From Glutamicibacter uratoxydans (GTDB lineage Bacteria; Actinomycetota; Actinomycetes; Actinomycetales; Micrococcaceae), in the NCBI RefSeq assembly GCF_006539925.1, contig NZ_BJNY01000002.1, positions 62,001-126,000 of the forward strand: a stretch of DNA of 64,000 nt, written 5' to 3'. The notes beneath the pieces are model-generated. The model was not told where the DNA came from. It saw only the letters and a program-made list of their open reading frames with translations, and searched no databases. Made by a program: the position numbers and the translations under genes. This document shows, piece by piece, positions 44,657 through 52,539 of this stretch. Within the stretch, counting starts at the first letter, position 1; each line of letters begins with the position of its first letter.

Positions 44657-45604
44657 TTACTGCAATGCTACATTGCATAAATCCACAGCGGCACTGGCCA
44701 TCGCCAGGTCCTCCCAGGCCATGCCCACCCCGGTGTACACCGCTGGCCTGCCCTTGGTACGCGTGAACTGGCCCGCCGCCAGTTCCCTGACATTCAGCGG
44801 CGCGGGACCGAGCCACTGGCCGCCTGCGTGCAGATCCACGGTGTTGCCGTTTTCGCGCAGCGCCGAGGCGCGGCCCTCCACGATGACCTCAGCCCGCAGC
44901 ATCAGCTGCGCATCAAGCTCGCGGTGCTCCAGCCCATGCTGGCCGATGGCCGCCACCAGTGCGTGGCCCGCCACCCGCGCACCGTCAAAGAGCGGAGCTG
45001 GCGAGGAACTGGCGCAGATGATGACATCCGCTTCCTCCACCGCGGGGTCTTCCTCGGCGTGAATTGAGATGCCCTCGGCCGCCAGCTCTGCGGCCGCGGC
45101 CTGGGCCTTGGCCAGCGCGCGGCCTACCAGCACGAATTCGGACTGGCCGAACAGGGCATGGAAGTAGCGGATATGGTTCTTGGCCTGGATACCGGTGCCG
45201 TAGACCAATACCTGCGGTTTGGCGCTGAAGAACGGCGTGGCCTTGGCCATTTCGCGCAGTGCCAGCACGGTGGTGCCCGGGGTGCGCAGGGCCGTCAGGG
45301 CAGTGCCGTCCAGCACCGCGATCACTGCACTGGTGGCGGCGTCGAAGAGCAGGTAGGAACCCTGGATCTTCGGCAGCCCCACGGCGGTGTTCTGCGGGTC
45401 GACAGTCAGCACCTTCACGCCGTTGCGCTCGGTACCCAGCGCCGGCATGATCAGGAATTCTCCGCGCTGAGTAGGCGCGAACAGGCGGGGCGAATCGGCT
45501 TCCGGGTCAAGCCCCGCCGCCAGCGCATCGCCCAGGATCTGCACCGCGGCGGCGGGGCCGATCTGGGAGTACAGGGTGTCTGCATCAAGGTAGGGCAGGC
45601 TCAT
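44657..45604 (-). CDS. Ornithine cyclodeaminase/mu-crystallin-family enzyme
   Basis: A 315-residue NAD(P)-dependent enzyme. The Rossmann core (VLVYGTGIQAKNHIRYF) is near residue 135, and the family's KVLTVDPQN and GSYLLFDAATSAVIAVLDGTA motifs (split across about 65-100) are present. Members act as ornithine cyclodeaminase or as reductases of delta-1-pyrroline-2-carboxylate to proline. In hydroxyproline clusters the latter handles the trans-3-hydroxyproline or D-proline branch. It overlaps the epimerase by four bases. In this operon the pyrroline reductase role fits best; true ornithine cyclodeamination is less likely. Confidence 0.85.
   Translation of the reverse strand: MSLPYLDADTLYSQIGPAAAVQILGDALAAGLDPEADSPRLFAPTQRGEFLIMPALGTERNGVKVLTVDPQNTAVGLPKIQGSYLLFDAATSAVIAVLDGTALTALRTPGTTVLALREMAKATPFFSAKPQVLVYGTGIQAKNHIRYFHALFGQSEFVLVGRALAKAQAAAAELAAEGISIHAEEDPAVEEADVIICASSSPAPLFDGARVAGHALVAAIGQHGLEHRELDAQLMLRAEVIVEGRASALRENGNTVDLHAGGQWLGPAPLNVRELAAGQFTRTKGRPAVYTGVGMAWEDLAMASAAVDLCNVALQ
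44661..44677. promoter_or_regulatory. Perfect palindrome TGCAATG-CTA-CATTGCA before the regulator gene
   Basis: The seven-base arms are exact complements around CTA. The site sits inside the last codons of the cyclodeaminase-family gene and ends 32 bases before the FadR-type regulator start. A role as an internal operator for the regulator is inferred from symmetry and place only. Confidence 0.4.
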
Positions 45605-46602
45605 AGGATGAATCCTTCCGGGAACGGATCGGTGGGGTCCAAGAAGTACTGTGCGGTGCCGGTGACCCAGGCGCGTCCGGTGACGGTGGGGATCACCGCT
45701 TCCTTGTCCCCGACGGTGGTCGTTCCCACCAGCCGGCCGGTGAACTGCGAGCCGATGAACGACTCGTTGAGGAAGTCGGTCTCCAGGGCCAGCTCGCCGC
45801 GGGCGTGCAGCTGGGCCATGCGGGCGCTGGTTCCGGTGCCGCAGGGCGAACGGTCGAACCAGCCGGGGTAGATGGCCATCGCGTGGCGCGAGTGCTGCGC
45901 GTTGGAACCCTGAGCTTTGAGGTACACGTGGTGGCAGCCGCGGATGTCGCTGCGCTCGGGGTGCACCGGTTCGTCCTGCTGGTTGATGGCTTCCATGATG
46001 GCAAGCCCGGCCTCGACCAGCTGCTGCTTGCTCTCCCGCTCGAAGGGCAGGCCCAGGGATTCCAGGTCCACCACGGCGTAGAAGTTTCCGCCGAAGGCCA
46101 GGTCGTAGCCCACTTCCCCAAAGCCGGGAACCTGGACGGTGGCATCCAGCCGGTCTACGAAGGACGGCACATTGCGGATGGTCACCGCTTTAGCGTGCCC
46201 ATCTTCAACCTGGACCGAGGCGACCACCAGGCCGGCAGGGGTGTCCAGCCGGATATCGGTGACCGGCTCAACCACCTCCACCATGCCGGTTTCCACCAGC
46301 ACCGTGGCCACGCCGATGGTGCCGTGTCCGCACATCGGCAGCAGGCCAGAAACCTCAATGTAGAGCACGCCGTAGTCTGCATCCTCGCGGGTGGGAGGCT
46401 GCAGGATTGCGCCGCTCATGGCCGCATGCCCGCGTGGTTCGTTCATCAGCAGCTTACGGATGTGGTCGCTGTTTTCCATGAACCAAAGCCGGCGTTCAGC
46501 CATGGTCTTGCCCGGAATGGTTCCCACTCCCCCGGTGATGACCCTGGTGGGCATGCCTTCGGTGTGGGAATCAACAGCGTGGAATACACGGGTGGTGCGC
46601 AT
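45601..46602 (-). CDS. 4-Hydroxyproline 2-epimerase (proline racemase family)
   Basis: A 333-residue cofactor-independent epimerase that turns trans-4-hydroxy-L-proline into cis-4-hydroxy-D-proline. Both catalytic cysteines are present, in LLPMCGHGT near 88 and SPCGTGTSARM near 253. The trans-3-hydroxyproline dehydratases of the family replace one of them, so an epimerase is favoured. I start at the ATG at 46602 with AAAGGA upstream. Its stop overlaps the next gene. As the first enzyme of the pathway, it defines the operon as hydroxyproline catabolism. Confidence 0.93.
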   Translation of the reverse strand: MRTTRVFHAVDSHTEGMPTRVITGGVGTIPGKTMAERRLWFMENSDHIRKLLMNEPRGHAAMSGAILQPPTREDADYGVLYIEVSGLLPMCGHGTIGVATVLVETGMVEVVEPVTDIRLDTPAGLVVASVQVEDGHAKAVTIRNVPSFVDRLDATVQVPGFGEVGYDLAFGGNFYAVVDLESLGLPFERESKQQLVEAGLAIMEAINQQDEPVHPERSDIRGCHHVYLKAQGSNAQHSRHAMAIYPGWFDRSPCGTGTSARMAQLHARGELALETDFLNESFIGSQFTGRLVGTTTVGDKEAVIPTVTGRAWVTGTAQYFLDPTDPFPEGFIL

Positions 46603-46630
46603 TGACGTCCTTTGGAGATTGGTGGGCGGC

Positions 46631-46669
46631 GCCGGTGCCACAAAGAATTCTCATCTTCATGGCACCGGC
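46631..46669 (-). other. Intercistronic hairpin in the hydroxyproline operon
   Basis: GCCGGTGCCA and TGGCACCGGC form a perfect 10-bp stem with a 19-base loop between the deaminase and epimerase genes. No T-run follows, so it is more likely an RNA-stability or partial-attenuation element than a full terminator. Confidence 0.45.
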
Positions 46670-46686
46670 TGGGCAAGTGCTGCTCT

Positions 46687-47592
46687 TTACTTGTAGCCGC
46701 GGGCCAGGGCGGCTTCGGTGTCTGCGGTGATTGCAGCGTGGTACTCGGCGCTCAGCGGGCCGCGCGGCGGACGGCAGGTGCCGCCCTTCAGGCCTGCCAG
46801 GTCCATGGACAGCTTGATGGCCTGGACGAATTCGGTCTTGGTGTCCCAGCGCAGCAGCGAGTGCGATTCGCGGTAGAGGGACTTGGCCTTCTCCAGGTCG
46901 TTCAAGTCTCCGCTGGTGGACAGGCGGTAGAGCTCCATCATGGTCTGCGGGAAGGCGTTGGTGTAGCCCGATACCCAGCCCACAGCGCCGGCGACGCCCA
47001 TTTCCAGCACGCTGTCGTCGGTGCCGATCAGCAGGTCCAGTTCCGGGACCAGCTCGCTGATTTCGTAGGCGCGGCGCACGTCGCCGGTGAATTCCTTGAC
47101 GCCCACGATGTAGCCGGCCTCGAACAGGCGGGCAATCAGCTTAGGAGTCAGGTCCACCTTGGTGTCGATCGGGTTGTTGTAGGCAACCACCGGGATGCCC
47201 ACCTCGGCGACCAGGCGGTAGTGCTCAACGACTTCGTCGTCGTTGGCGCGGTAGATGTTCGGCGGAAGCAGCATGACCGAGGAGGCGCCGGCTTCTGCGG
47301 CCTGGTTAGCCCAGTGGCGGGCCTGCAGGCCGCCGTAGGAGCCGATGCCTGCCATGACGGTGAAGCCGTCCGGGGCCGCGTCGATGGCGGTGGTGATGAC
47401 ACGGGCGCGCTCTTCTTCGCTCAGCGCCTGGTACTCGCCCAGCGAACCATTCGGGGCGATGCCGTCGCAGCCGTTGGCTGCCAGGAATGCCACGTGCTCT
47501 GCGAAGGCGTCGTAGTCAATGCTGAAATCTTCGTTGAACTGCAGCGAGGAGGCAACGTGTACACCCTGCCATGGCTTGCGAGTCTGAGACAT
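46687..47592 (-). CDS. Pyrroline-4-hydroxy-2-carboxylate deaminase (DapA family)
   Basis: A 301-residue class-I aldolase-fold enzyme, started at the ATG at 47592 with GGAAG upstream. The family's GSLGEYQALSEEER, YNNP near 140 and the Schiff-base lysine in GVKEFTGD near 168 are clear. True dihydrodipicolinate synthases look similar, but in a hydroxyproline operon this family deaminates pyrroline-4-hydroxy-2-carboxylate to 2-oxoglutarate semialdehyde. It is the first enzyme gene of the operon, separated from the symporter by 150 bases that hold a candidate operator. Confidence 0.9.
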   Translation of the reverse strand: MSQTRKPWQGVHVASSLQFNEDFSIDYDAFAEHVAFLAANGCDGIAPNGSLGEYQALSEEERARVITTAIDAAPDGFTVMAGIGSYGGLQARHWANQAAEAGASSVMLLPPNIYRANDDEVVEHYRLVAEVGIPVVAYNNPIDTKVDLTPKLIARLFEAGYIVGVKEFTGDVRRAYEISELVPELDLLIGTDDSVLEMGVAGAVGWVSGYTNAFPQTMMELYRLSTSGDLNDLEKAKSLYRESHSLLRWDTKTEFVQAIKLSMDLAGLKGGTCRPPRGPLSAEYHAAITADTEAALARGYK

Positions 47593-47687
47593 CTTTGTTC
47601 TTCCTTTCAATGAAGTTCATGTTGCGGACGGTGGGGCTGCACCTCGCCACCGGGAGCTTTGTTTGTGATCCGCTACACCAAAGGTAC

Positions 47688-47703
47688 TATGTACAATTTT
47701 ACA
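47688..47703 (-). promoter_or_regulatory. Candidate operator TGTAAAATTGTACATA
   Basis: On the minus strand the 16 bases read TGTAAAATTGTACATA and contain TGTA-N6-TACA symmetry. They differ by one base from the site at 49302-49317, upstream of the symporter. The site is 95 bases before the deaminase start. It is probably read by the FadR-type regulator of the operon. Confidence 0.65.
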
Positions 47704-47742
47704 GTGCAATAGAAAAAGCTGATTATTTTTGTCGCTTTCCCG

Positions 47743-49230
47743 TCAGCGGTCCTCGCTATCCAAAAGCGGCGCATGCTCCGTCGTCGCATAGCCGCGCTCG
47801 CGCTCGATCGAGCGCACCTTCCAGTACTCCGCGCCCTCGATGCCCAGCGGCCGAGGGTCAAAATGGACCTCCACGCCCAGCTTGCGCTGGCGGTCGTAGT
47901 CGCGGATCACCTTGCGCACAATCGGCGCAAGGAACAGCAGGCAGACCATATTGACCCAGCCCAGCGATGCGTAGCCGATGTCGCCAAGCGTCCAGATCAC
48001 GGCGGCCGACTCCACCGAACCGTAGAAGGTCATCGCCAGCATGCCGAGCTTGAGCAGCAGCGCCATCACCCTGCCCGGCTCCCTGCCAAAGAGGAACACC
48101 AGATTGGTATGCGCAATATAGTAGAAGGCCACCAGCGTGGTGAAGGCGAAGAAGAACAGCGCCACTGCGACAAAGCTTGGGCCAAAGCCCGGAAGCACCT
48201 GGTCGACGGCGTTCTGCGTGTAGCCGGCTCCCGCCTCCACTCCCGGAAGGTTTTCAACGACCGTGCCGCCGCTGGAAGACAACACGTTATACGAACCGGT
48301 AATGACGATCATGATGCCCGTGGCAAAGCAGACCACCACGGTGTCGATGAAGATGGAGAATCCCTGCAGCAGGCCCTGGGTCGCCGGGTGGTTGGCCGAA
48401 GCGGCGGCCGAGCCATAGGTACCCTCGCCGACGCCTGCCACATTGGAGAATACTGCGCGGCGCACGCCCCAGGCGATGGCCATGCCGGCCATGCCGCCGA
48501 ACACTTCATGTAGACCAAAAGCGCTTTCGAAGATCAATTGGAGCGCTGGGATGATTTCGGTGAAGTTCGCAAAGACAACGATCAAGGCAACAAGAATGTA
48601 TCCCAGGGCCATGAACGGCACCATCAGGTCCACCGCCTTGACTAGGCGCTTGGTACCTCCGAAGATCACCACGCCGAGAATGCCCGTCACCACCACGGCG
48701 CTGACCCATGGGGAGACCCCAAAGGCGTTCTTCATCCCGGCGGCGATGTTATTGGACTGGACGCCGGGGAAAACGACGCCATATCCCACCGCCGTCATGA
48801 CAGCGAGGGTTGCGGCGAGCCATTTGATGCGCAGGCCGAATTTCACATAGAAGGGCATGCCTCCGCGGTGCTCGCCGTTAATCTTGCGCTTGAACACCTG
48901 AGCCAGGCAGGATTCGGCAAAGGAGCTGGCAGCGCCGAGCAGTGCGCAGACGACCATCCAGAAAAGGGCGCCGGGTCCGCCGGCGGCGATGGCGGTGCCC
49001 ACGCCGGCAATATTGCCCACGCCGACGCGTGAGGCGATGGTCAACAGCAGCGCCTGCAGCGGCGCAATGCCAGAGTCGTCAACCTTGGGCTTGAAGATGA
49101 GCGTGAGCGTATGGGGCAGCAGCCTGAACTGCGCGCCGTAGGTGAGAACCGTGAAGAAGAGTCCGACAGCCAAGGCGAAATACGCCATGGGGTTCCATAA
49201 TCCATCGCTGATCGCGGTAAGTGTTTCCAT
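47743..49230 (-). CDS. Sodium/alanine symporter family (AGCS) transporter, possible hydroxyproline importer
   Basis: A 495-residue secondary transporter with about ten or eleven hydrophobic helices. AGCS signature stretches are present: ASRVGVGNIAGVGTAIAAGGPGALFWM near 65-90 (given here in parts: ASRVGVGNIAGV, GGPGALFWM), and NVAGVGEGTYGSAAAS near 265. The family carries alanine, glycine or related small amino acids with Na+ or H+. AGAGGAAA precedes the ATG. It is first in line with the hydroxyproline genes, and an operator-like site upstream is nearly identical to the one before the deaminase. Hydroxyproline or proline uptake is therefore a reasonable guess. Confidence 0.9.
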   Translation of the reverse strand: METLTAISDGLWNPMAYFALAVGLFFTVLTYGAQFRLLPHTLTLIFKPKVDDSGIAPLQALLLTIASRVGVGNIAGVGTAIAAGGPGALFWMVVCALLGAASSFAESCLAQVFKRKINGEHRGGMPFYVKFGLRIKWLAATLAVMTAVGYGVVFPGVQSNNIAAGMKNAFGVSPWVSAVVVTGILGVVIFGGTKRLVKAVDLMVPFMALGYILVALIVVFANFTEIIPALQLIFESAFGLHEVFGGMAGMAIAWGVRRAVFSNVAGVGEGTYGSAAASANHPATQGLLQGFSIFIDTVVVCFATGIMIVITGSYNVLSSSGGTVVENLPGVEAGAGYTQNAVDQVLPGFGPSFVAVALFFFAFTTLVAFYYIAHTNLVFLFGREPGRVMALLLKLGMLAMTFYGSVESAAVIWTLGDIGYASLGWVNMVCLLFLAPIVRKVIRDYDRQRKLGVEVHFDPRPLGIEGAEYWKVRSIERERGYATTEHAPLLDSEDR

Positions 49231-49301
49231 AGATTTCCTCTGAGCATTCGAAGATGTCGCATCGAGGTAAGACGCTTGTGAGAGTAAGTTGGATCACAAC
49301 A

Positions 49302-49317
49302 TGTAAAATGGTACATA
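49302..49317 (+). promoter_or_regulatory. Candidate operator TGTAAAATGGTACATA before the symporter
   Basis: Sixteen bases with TGTA-N6-TACA symmetry, 72 bases upstream of the symporter start. They match the site at 47688-47703 at 15 of 16 positions, although the two lie in opposite orientation relative to their genes. Confidence 0.65.
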
Positions 49318-49394
49318 ACACTGCAAAGCGCTGACAATGGTTTTGAAAGTTTTTTTGGAGACGGATTTTCCGTTCGCAAGGTCCGCATTAACGT

Positions 49395-49429
49395 CAGTAG
49401 CCAGCCGTCCTTTCGGTGGCTGGCTACTG
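49395..49429 (-). terminator. Hairpin after the aminotransferase gene
   Basis: CAGTAGCCAGCC and GGCTGGCTACTG form a perfect 12-bp stem with an 11-base loop, 17 bases beyond the aminotransferase stop. The tail on the minus strand is not T-rich. Confidence 0.65.
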
Positions 49430-49445
49430 GCTGATCAGGTAATAG

Positions 49446-50645
49446 TTAATGCTCAGGCTGCAATGACTGGGAGATAAAACCGTCGACGCGTTCAAGTGCC
49501 TCGGCCACCCTGTCATAGCCTGCCGCGAACGACAGGCGAATGAAGTGCTGGCCCTCAAAGGGATCGAAATCGCCGCCCGGAGTCAACGCGACATGCACAG
49601 CTTCCAGGACTGCGCGGCAAAATGCACTGGCAGAGCCAAAACGATCCAGGATTTTCGGACCGAGCCGGCCATAGAGGTAGAAGGCCCCGTCGGCCGGGGC
49701 AGCCTCTTCAATTCCGAACTTGTCGAAGTTTCCCAAAACCAGGTCGCGCGTTGCGGCAAAATCTGCGACCCTGCGCTGGGCCTCCGCGATGCTCGCAGGC
49801 TCAAACGCCGCTACCACTGCACACTGGGCAGGGGCCGGCGCGCAGAGGGCAAGGTTGGAGGCCAACGCGTCGACCGTTGTCACGAGGTCGTCAGGAACGA
49901 TCATCCATCCCAGGCGCCATCCGGTCATGCCCCAGTACTTGGAGAATGATGAAACGACGATCGAGTTGCGGGAAAACTCCCATGAGGTGTGTCCCCGCCG
50001 CTCAGAGACGAACTCGATACCGTGATAGATTTCATCGCTGATCAGGCGCACCTGGTGTTCTTCGCACCAGTCGCTCAACGCCTCCAGCTCTTGGGCGCTG
50101 AACATGGTTCCCGTGGGGTTGTTCGGAGAGGCAATCACCAGCCCGTCCAGACCACCATGTTCGGCATAGGCCCGTTCAAGAATTTCAACTGTTGGCTGGA
50201 ATCTCTGCTCGGGACCGGTAGGAAGGTCTATGACATCCAGCCCCAACGCTCCGAGGATATTCGCATAGGCCGGGTAGCCTGGACGCGCCAGCGCTACCTT
50301 GTCTCCGGCGTCGAAGGCCGCCAGAAAGGCCAACTGAAACGCTCCGGAAGAACCGGTCGTCATGACAAAATTCCGTGCCGGAATTTGAACGCCATAGCTG
50401 CGGAAGTAGTGTGAAGCCAGCGCCTCTCGGGTCTGCGCCAACCCCGCAGTCGCCGTGTAGCCGAAGTCGGCACCCTGCTCATGCAGCTGAGCGGCCAGCT
50501 GGTTAACTGCCGTGGGTGCCCCGCCGCCCGGCTCCCCGACGCACAGCGAGATCACGTCATGCCCGGCGGCACGCAGGTGCGCAACTTCCTCGACAATCTG
50601 CATGACCTCGAACGGTGGCACCTGGCCGCGCTGTGAAACCTTCAT
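49446..50645 (-). CDS. PLP-dependent aminotransferase, class I/II
   Basis: A 399-residue fold-type-I aminotransferase. The PLP lysine is in SSFSKYWGMTGWRLG near 235. The family landmarks SPNNPTGTMFS near 170, DEIYHGI near 205 and FIRLSFAAGYD near 375 are present. Its ATG shares a base with the stop of the AhpD-like gene, so the two are coupled. Substrate is not evident; aspartate, aromatic or branched-chain amino acids are possible. The coupling with a peroxidase-like protein gives no clear pathway. Confidence 0.9.
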   Translation of the reverse strand: MKVSQRGQVPPFEVMQIVEEVAHLRAAGHDVISLCVGEPGGGAPTAVNQLAAQLHEQGADFGYTATAGLAQTREALASHYFRSYGVQIPARNFVMTTGSSGAFQLAFLAAFDAGDKVALARPGYPAYANILGALGLDVIDLPTGPEQRFQPTVEILERAYAEHGGLDGLVIASPNNPTGTMFSAQELEALSDWCEEHQVRLISDEIYHGIEFVSERRGHTSWEFSRNSIVVSSFSKYWGMTGWRLGWMIVPDDLVTTVDALASNLALCAPAPAQCAVVAAFEPASIAEAQRRVADFAATRDLVLGNFDKFGIEEAAPADGAFYLYGRLGPKILDRFGSASAFCRAVLEAVHVALTPGGDFDPFEGQHFIRLSFAAGYDRVAEALERVDGFISQSLQPEH

Positions 50646-51130
50646 TACTTGGCCGACTTCCCCAGTTCGCGCTCCTTGACGGGGTGGCGCGAAAGGATCG
50701 AGATGCGGTTAAAGGCATTCATCGCCACCGCAATCCACTGGATTGCGGCAACCTGCTCGTCGCTGAGCACCAAGCGTGCGGTGGCCACGGCGGCAACGCG
50801 TTCTTCAGAGCTTGGCAGATCGGTGGCTGCCTCGGCCAGGCCAAGGGCTGCGCACTCTTCCTCGTCGAACAGCCCTCCGCACTCATTCCACGTGCTCAAC
50901 AGGTTGATCCGCTGCATGCTCTCACCGGCGGCCATGGCGCGGCGGGCATGTAAGTCAAGGCAAAAAGCGCACCCGTTGATTTGCGAAACCCTGAGGTTGA
51001 CGAGTTCTGCGATGCGGTCGCTAATGCCGGCCGCTTGGTAGGACTTGGTGACCTGATTGGCGAACTTCCCAATGGAGTTCCACAATTCGGGGTTGGTCTT
51101 GTCGAGAAATAGTGGGTCTGAGACTGCCAT
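50645..51130 (-). CDS. AhpD-like carboxymuconolactone decarboxylase-family protein
   Basis: A 161-residue helical protein with the redox motif CAFCLDLHAR near residue 55, the CxxC-plus-His signature of alkylhydroperoxidase D-like proteins. The family reduces peroxides or acts as a disulfide partner. AAGG precedes the ATG. It overlaps the aminotransferase start by one base. True carboxymuconolactone decarboxylases lack this CxxC pair, so a redox role is favoured. Confidence 0.88.
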   Translation of the reverse strand: MAVSDPLFLDKTNPELWNSIGKFANQVTKSYQAAGISDRIAELVNLRVSQINGCAFCLDLHARRAMAAGESMQRINLLSTWNECGGLFDEEECAALGLAEAATDLPSSEERVAAVATARLVLSDEQVAAIQWIAVAMNAFNRISILSRHPVKERELGKSAK

Positions 51131-51272
51131 ACCTGAACCTTACCTGTGGCGCTGACATTCCAGCCATTTAGCATCCAGATGCAACGATTGGCCATTAATA
51201 TTCATAGCTGTTTCACTTCACCCGGCGTTACCTTGGCACTAGGCAGCAAAGTTAGAGAAGCCGGTGAACGCC

Positions 51273-51614
51273 ATGCAGATACCCAACGGGTTACTTCCAC
51301 TGATCATAATCATGCCTCTGGTGCTGTTCTTCTCGGCAGTCTCCTGCCGGGCGGCAGCCTCGGGAAAACTGACGCAAAACCATCTTGCGGGTTACCGCTT
51401 CCCTGCGTTATTAGCGTCTGACAAAGCTTGGAAGGCCGGACACGAAGCTGCCTACCGTCCTTCGGTGTTTGGCTTCTTCGGCGCCGCCTTGGCCGCCATC
51501 GGGATTTTCACCATTCATCCGCTGCTGATCCTTGTCGAAATTCTGTGCTTCATTCTTGGCCTTGGCTCGGCAATCACCTCAGCACTCAAGGCCGCCCAGG
51601 ACGTTGGCTTCTAG
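51273..51614 (+). CDS. SdpI/YhfL-like small membrane protein
   Basis: A 113-residue membrane protein with three hydrophobic segments (about 5-25, 60-80 and 82-102). The middle segment GYRFPALLASDKAWKAGHEA resembles the conserved loop of SdpI-family proteins, which in Bacillus confer immunity to the SdpC toxin. Many actinobacterial members have no known role. The start is uncertain: ATG at 51273 or GTG at 51264, with AGAGAAG upstream. No toxin gene is nearby, so immunity is not suggested here. Confidence 0.7.
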   Translation: MQIPNGLLPLIIIMPLVLFFSAVSCRAAASGKLTQNHLAGYRFPALLASDKAWKAGHEAAYRPSVFGFFGAALAAIGIFTIHPLLILVEILCFILGLGSAITSALKAAQDVGF

Positions 51615-51764
51615 GTTTCCCTGCCACTTGGGATCCAGCAGAAATTTTCTTTTAATATATCTGCGAAATAGATCAATCACAGTTCTCTTGTGTGTAAGAT
51701 CAATTTATCGCTTCCATCCATTGAGATGAATAATTGCGACACGATCTTACTCGTTGGAGGAAAC

Positions 51765-52469
51765 ATGAAACGTACCAAAGCACTAGGTTTCACTTCGCTG
51801 GCGCTGGCATCTGCACTGGCATTGGCAGGCTGTTCAGGCAGCGGGGATAAAGCTGGTGAAAGCACGACTCCTTCGCCAACTGTTTCCTCGACGACTTCGG
51901 AAAGCCCCGTGACTACCGATGCTTCCCCGACCGAGAGCAGCTCCCCCACCGAGTCGGCAAGCGAATCGAGCACTGAGTCCGCCGAGGCTGATGCGAAGCA
52001 GGCGGACAACGGCAAACTGAAGATCTACAAGGCGACCTCTCCGAGCTACACCGACACCGTCATGGGCCATAAGTTCCAGGTCACCGGGGTCGCCCTGGAC
52101 TTCAAGGGCGAAGGTGAATTCGCCGAAGCACCGGGCAAGGACACCTACGTCGCAGTACAGTACAAGGTCACCGCCGGCGACAAGTACTTCAACGGCACTT
52201 CCTGCACCAACACCAAGCTGGCTTCCACCGACTCGCCATACCCTCGCGGAGATTCAACCAGCATCCAGAAGAAGGCAATGGAAAAGGCCGGGCTGACTCC
52301 AATGGGAACAGTGCGCCAGGGCGAAAGCACCGAGGGATGGTGCCTCTACTATGTCCCGAATCCAACCACCGACAACCTCACCGCGAACTACTCCCGGCTC
52401 GCAATGAAGGATTCAAAGAAGACCTACAAGGAAGAATCCAAGGATCTGAAGATCACCGTGGAGAAGTAG
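51765..52469 (+). CDS. Secreted lipoprotein with DUF4352-like domain
   Basis: A 234-residue lipoprotein. GGAGG is four bases before the ATG at 51765. The signal ends in LALAGC with the lipidated Cys near residue 23. A long Ser/Thr/Glu-rich linker (about 30-90) leads to a beta-rich domain (about 95-234) with TYVAVQYKVTAG and GWCLYYVPNP. The domain resembles telokin-like DUF4352 modules, but I am unsure of that. Function is unknown. It ends at a very strong hairpin shared with rlmN. Confidence 0.8.
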   Translation: MKRTKALGFTSLALASALALAGCSGSGDKAGESTTPSPTVSSTTSESPVTTDASPTESSSPTESASESSTESAEADAKQADNGKLKIYKATSPSYTDTVMGHKFQVTGVALDFKGEGEFAEAPGKDTYVAVQYKVTAGDKYFNGTSCTNTKLASTDSPYPRGDSTSIQKKAMEKAGLTPMGTVRQGESTEGWCLYYVPNPTTDNLTANYSRLAMKDSKKTYKEESKDLKITVEK

Positions 52470-52484
52470 ACCCCTTCCGCAGCA

Positions 52485-52533
52485 ACAACAATGGCAGGGC
52501 AGAAGAATTAATCTTCTGCCCTGCCATTGTTGT
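52485..52533. terminator. Bidirectional terminator between the lipoprotein gene and rlmN
   Basis: A perfect 22-bp stem with a five-base ATTAA loop lies between convergent stops at 52469 and 52540. One side is followed by ATAAAAC; the other, on the minus strand, by TGCTGCGG. Confidence 0.9.
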
Positions 52534-52539
52534 ATAAAA

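Noticed and set aside
51273-51614. A toxin-immunity (Sdp) system based on the SdpI-like protein
   Set aside because: No SdpA/B/C-type genes are nearby, and lone SdpI-like proteins are common.
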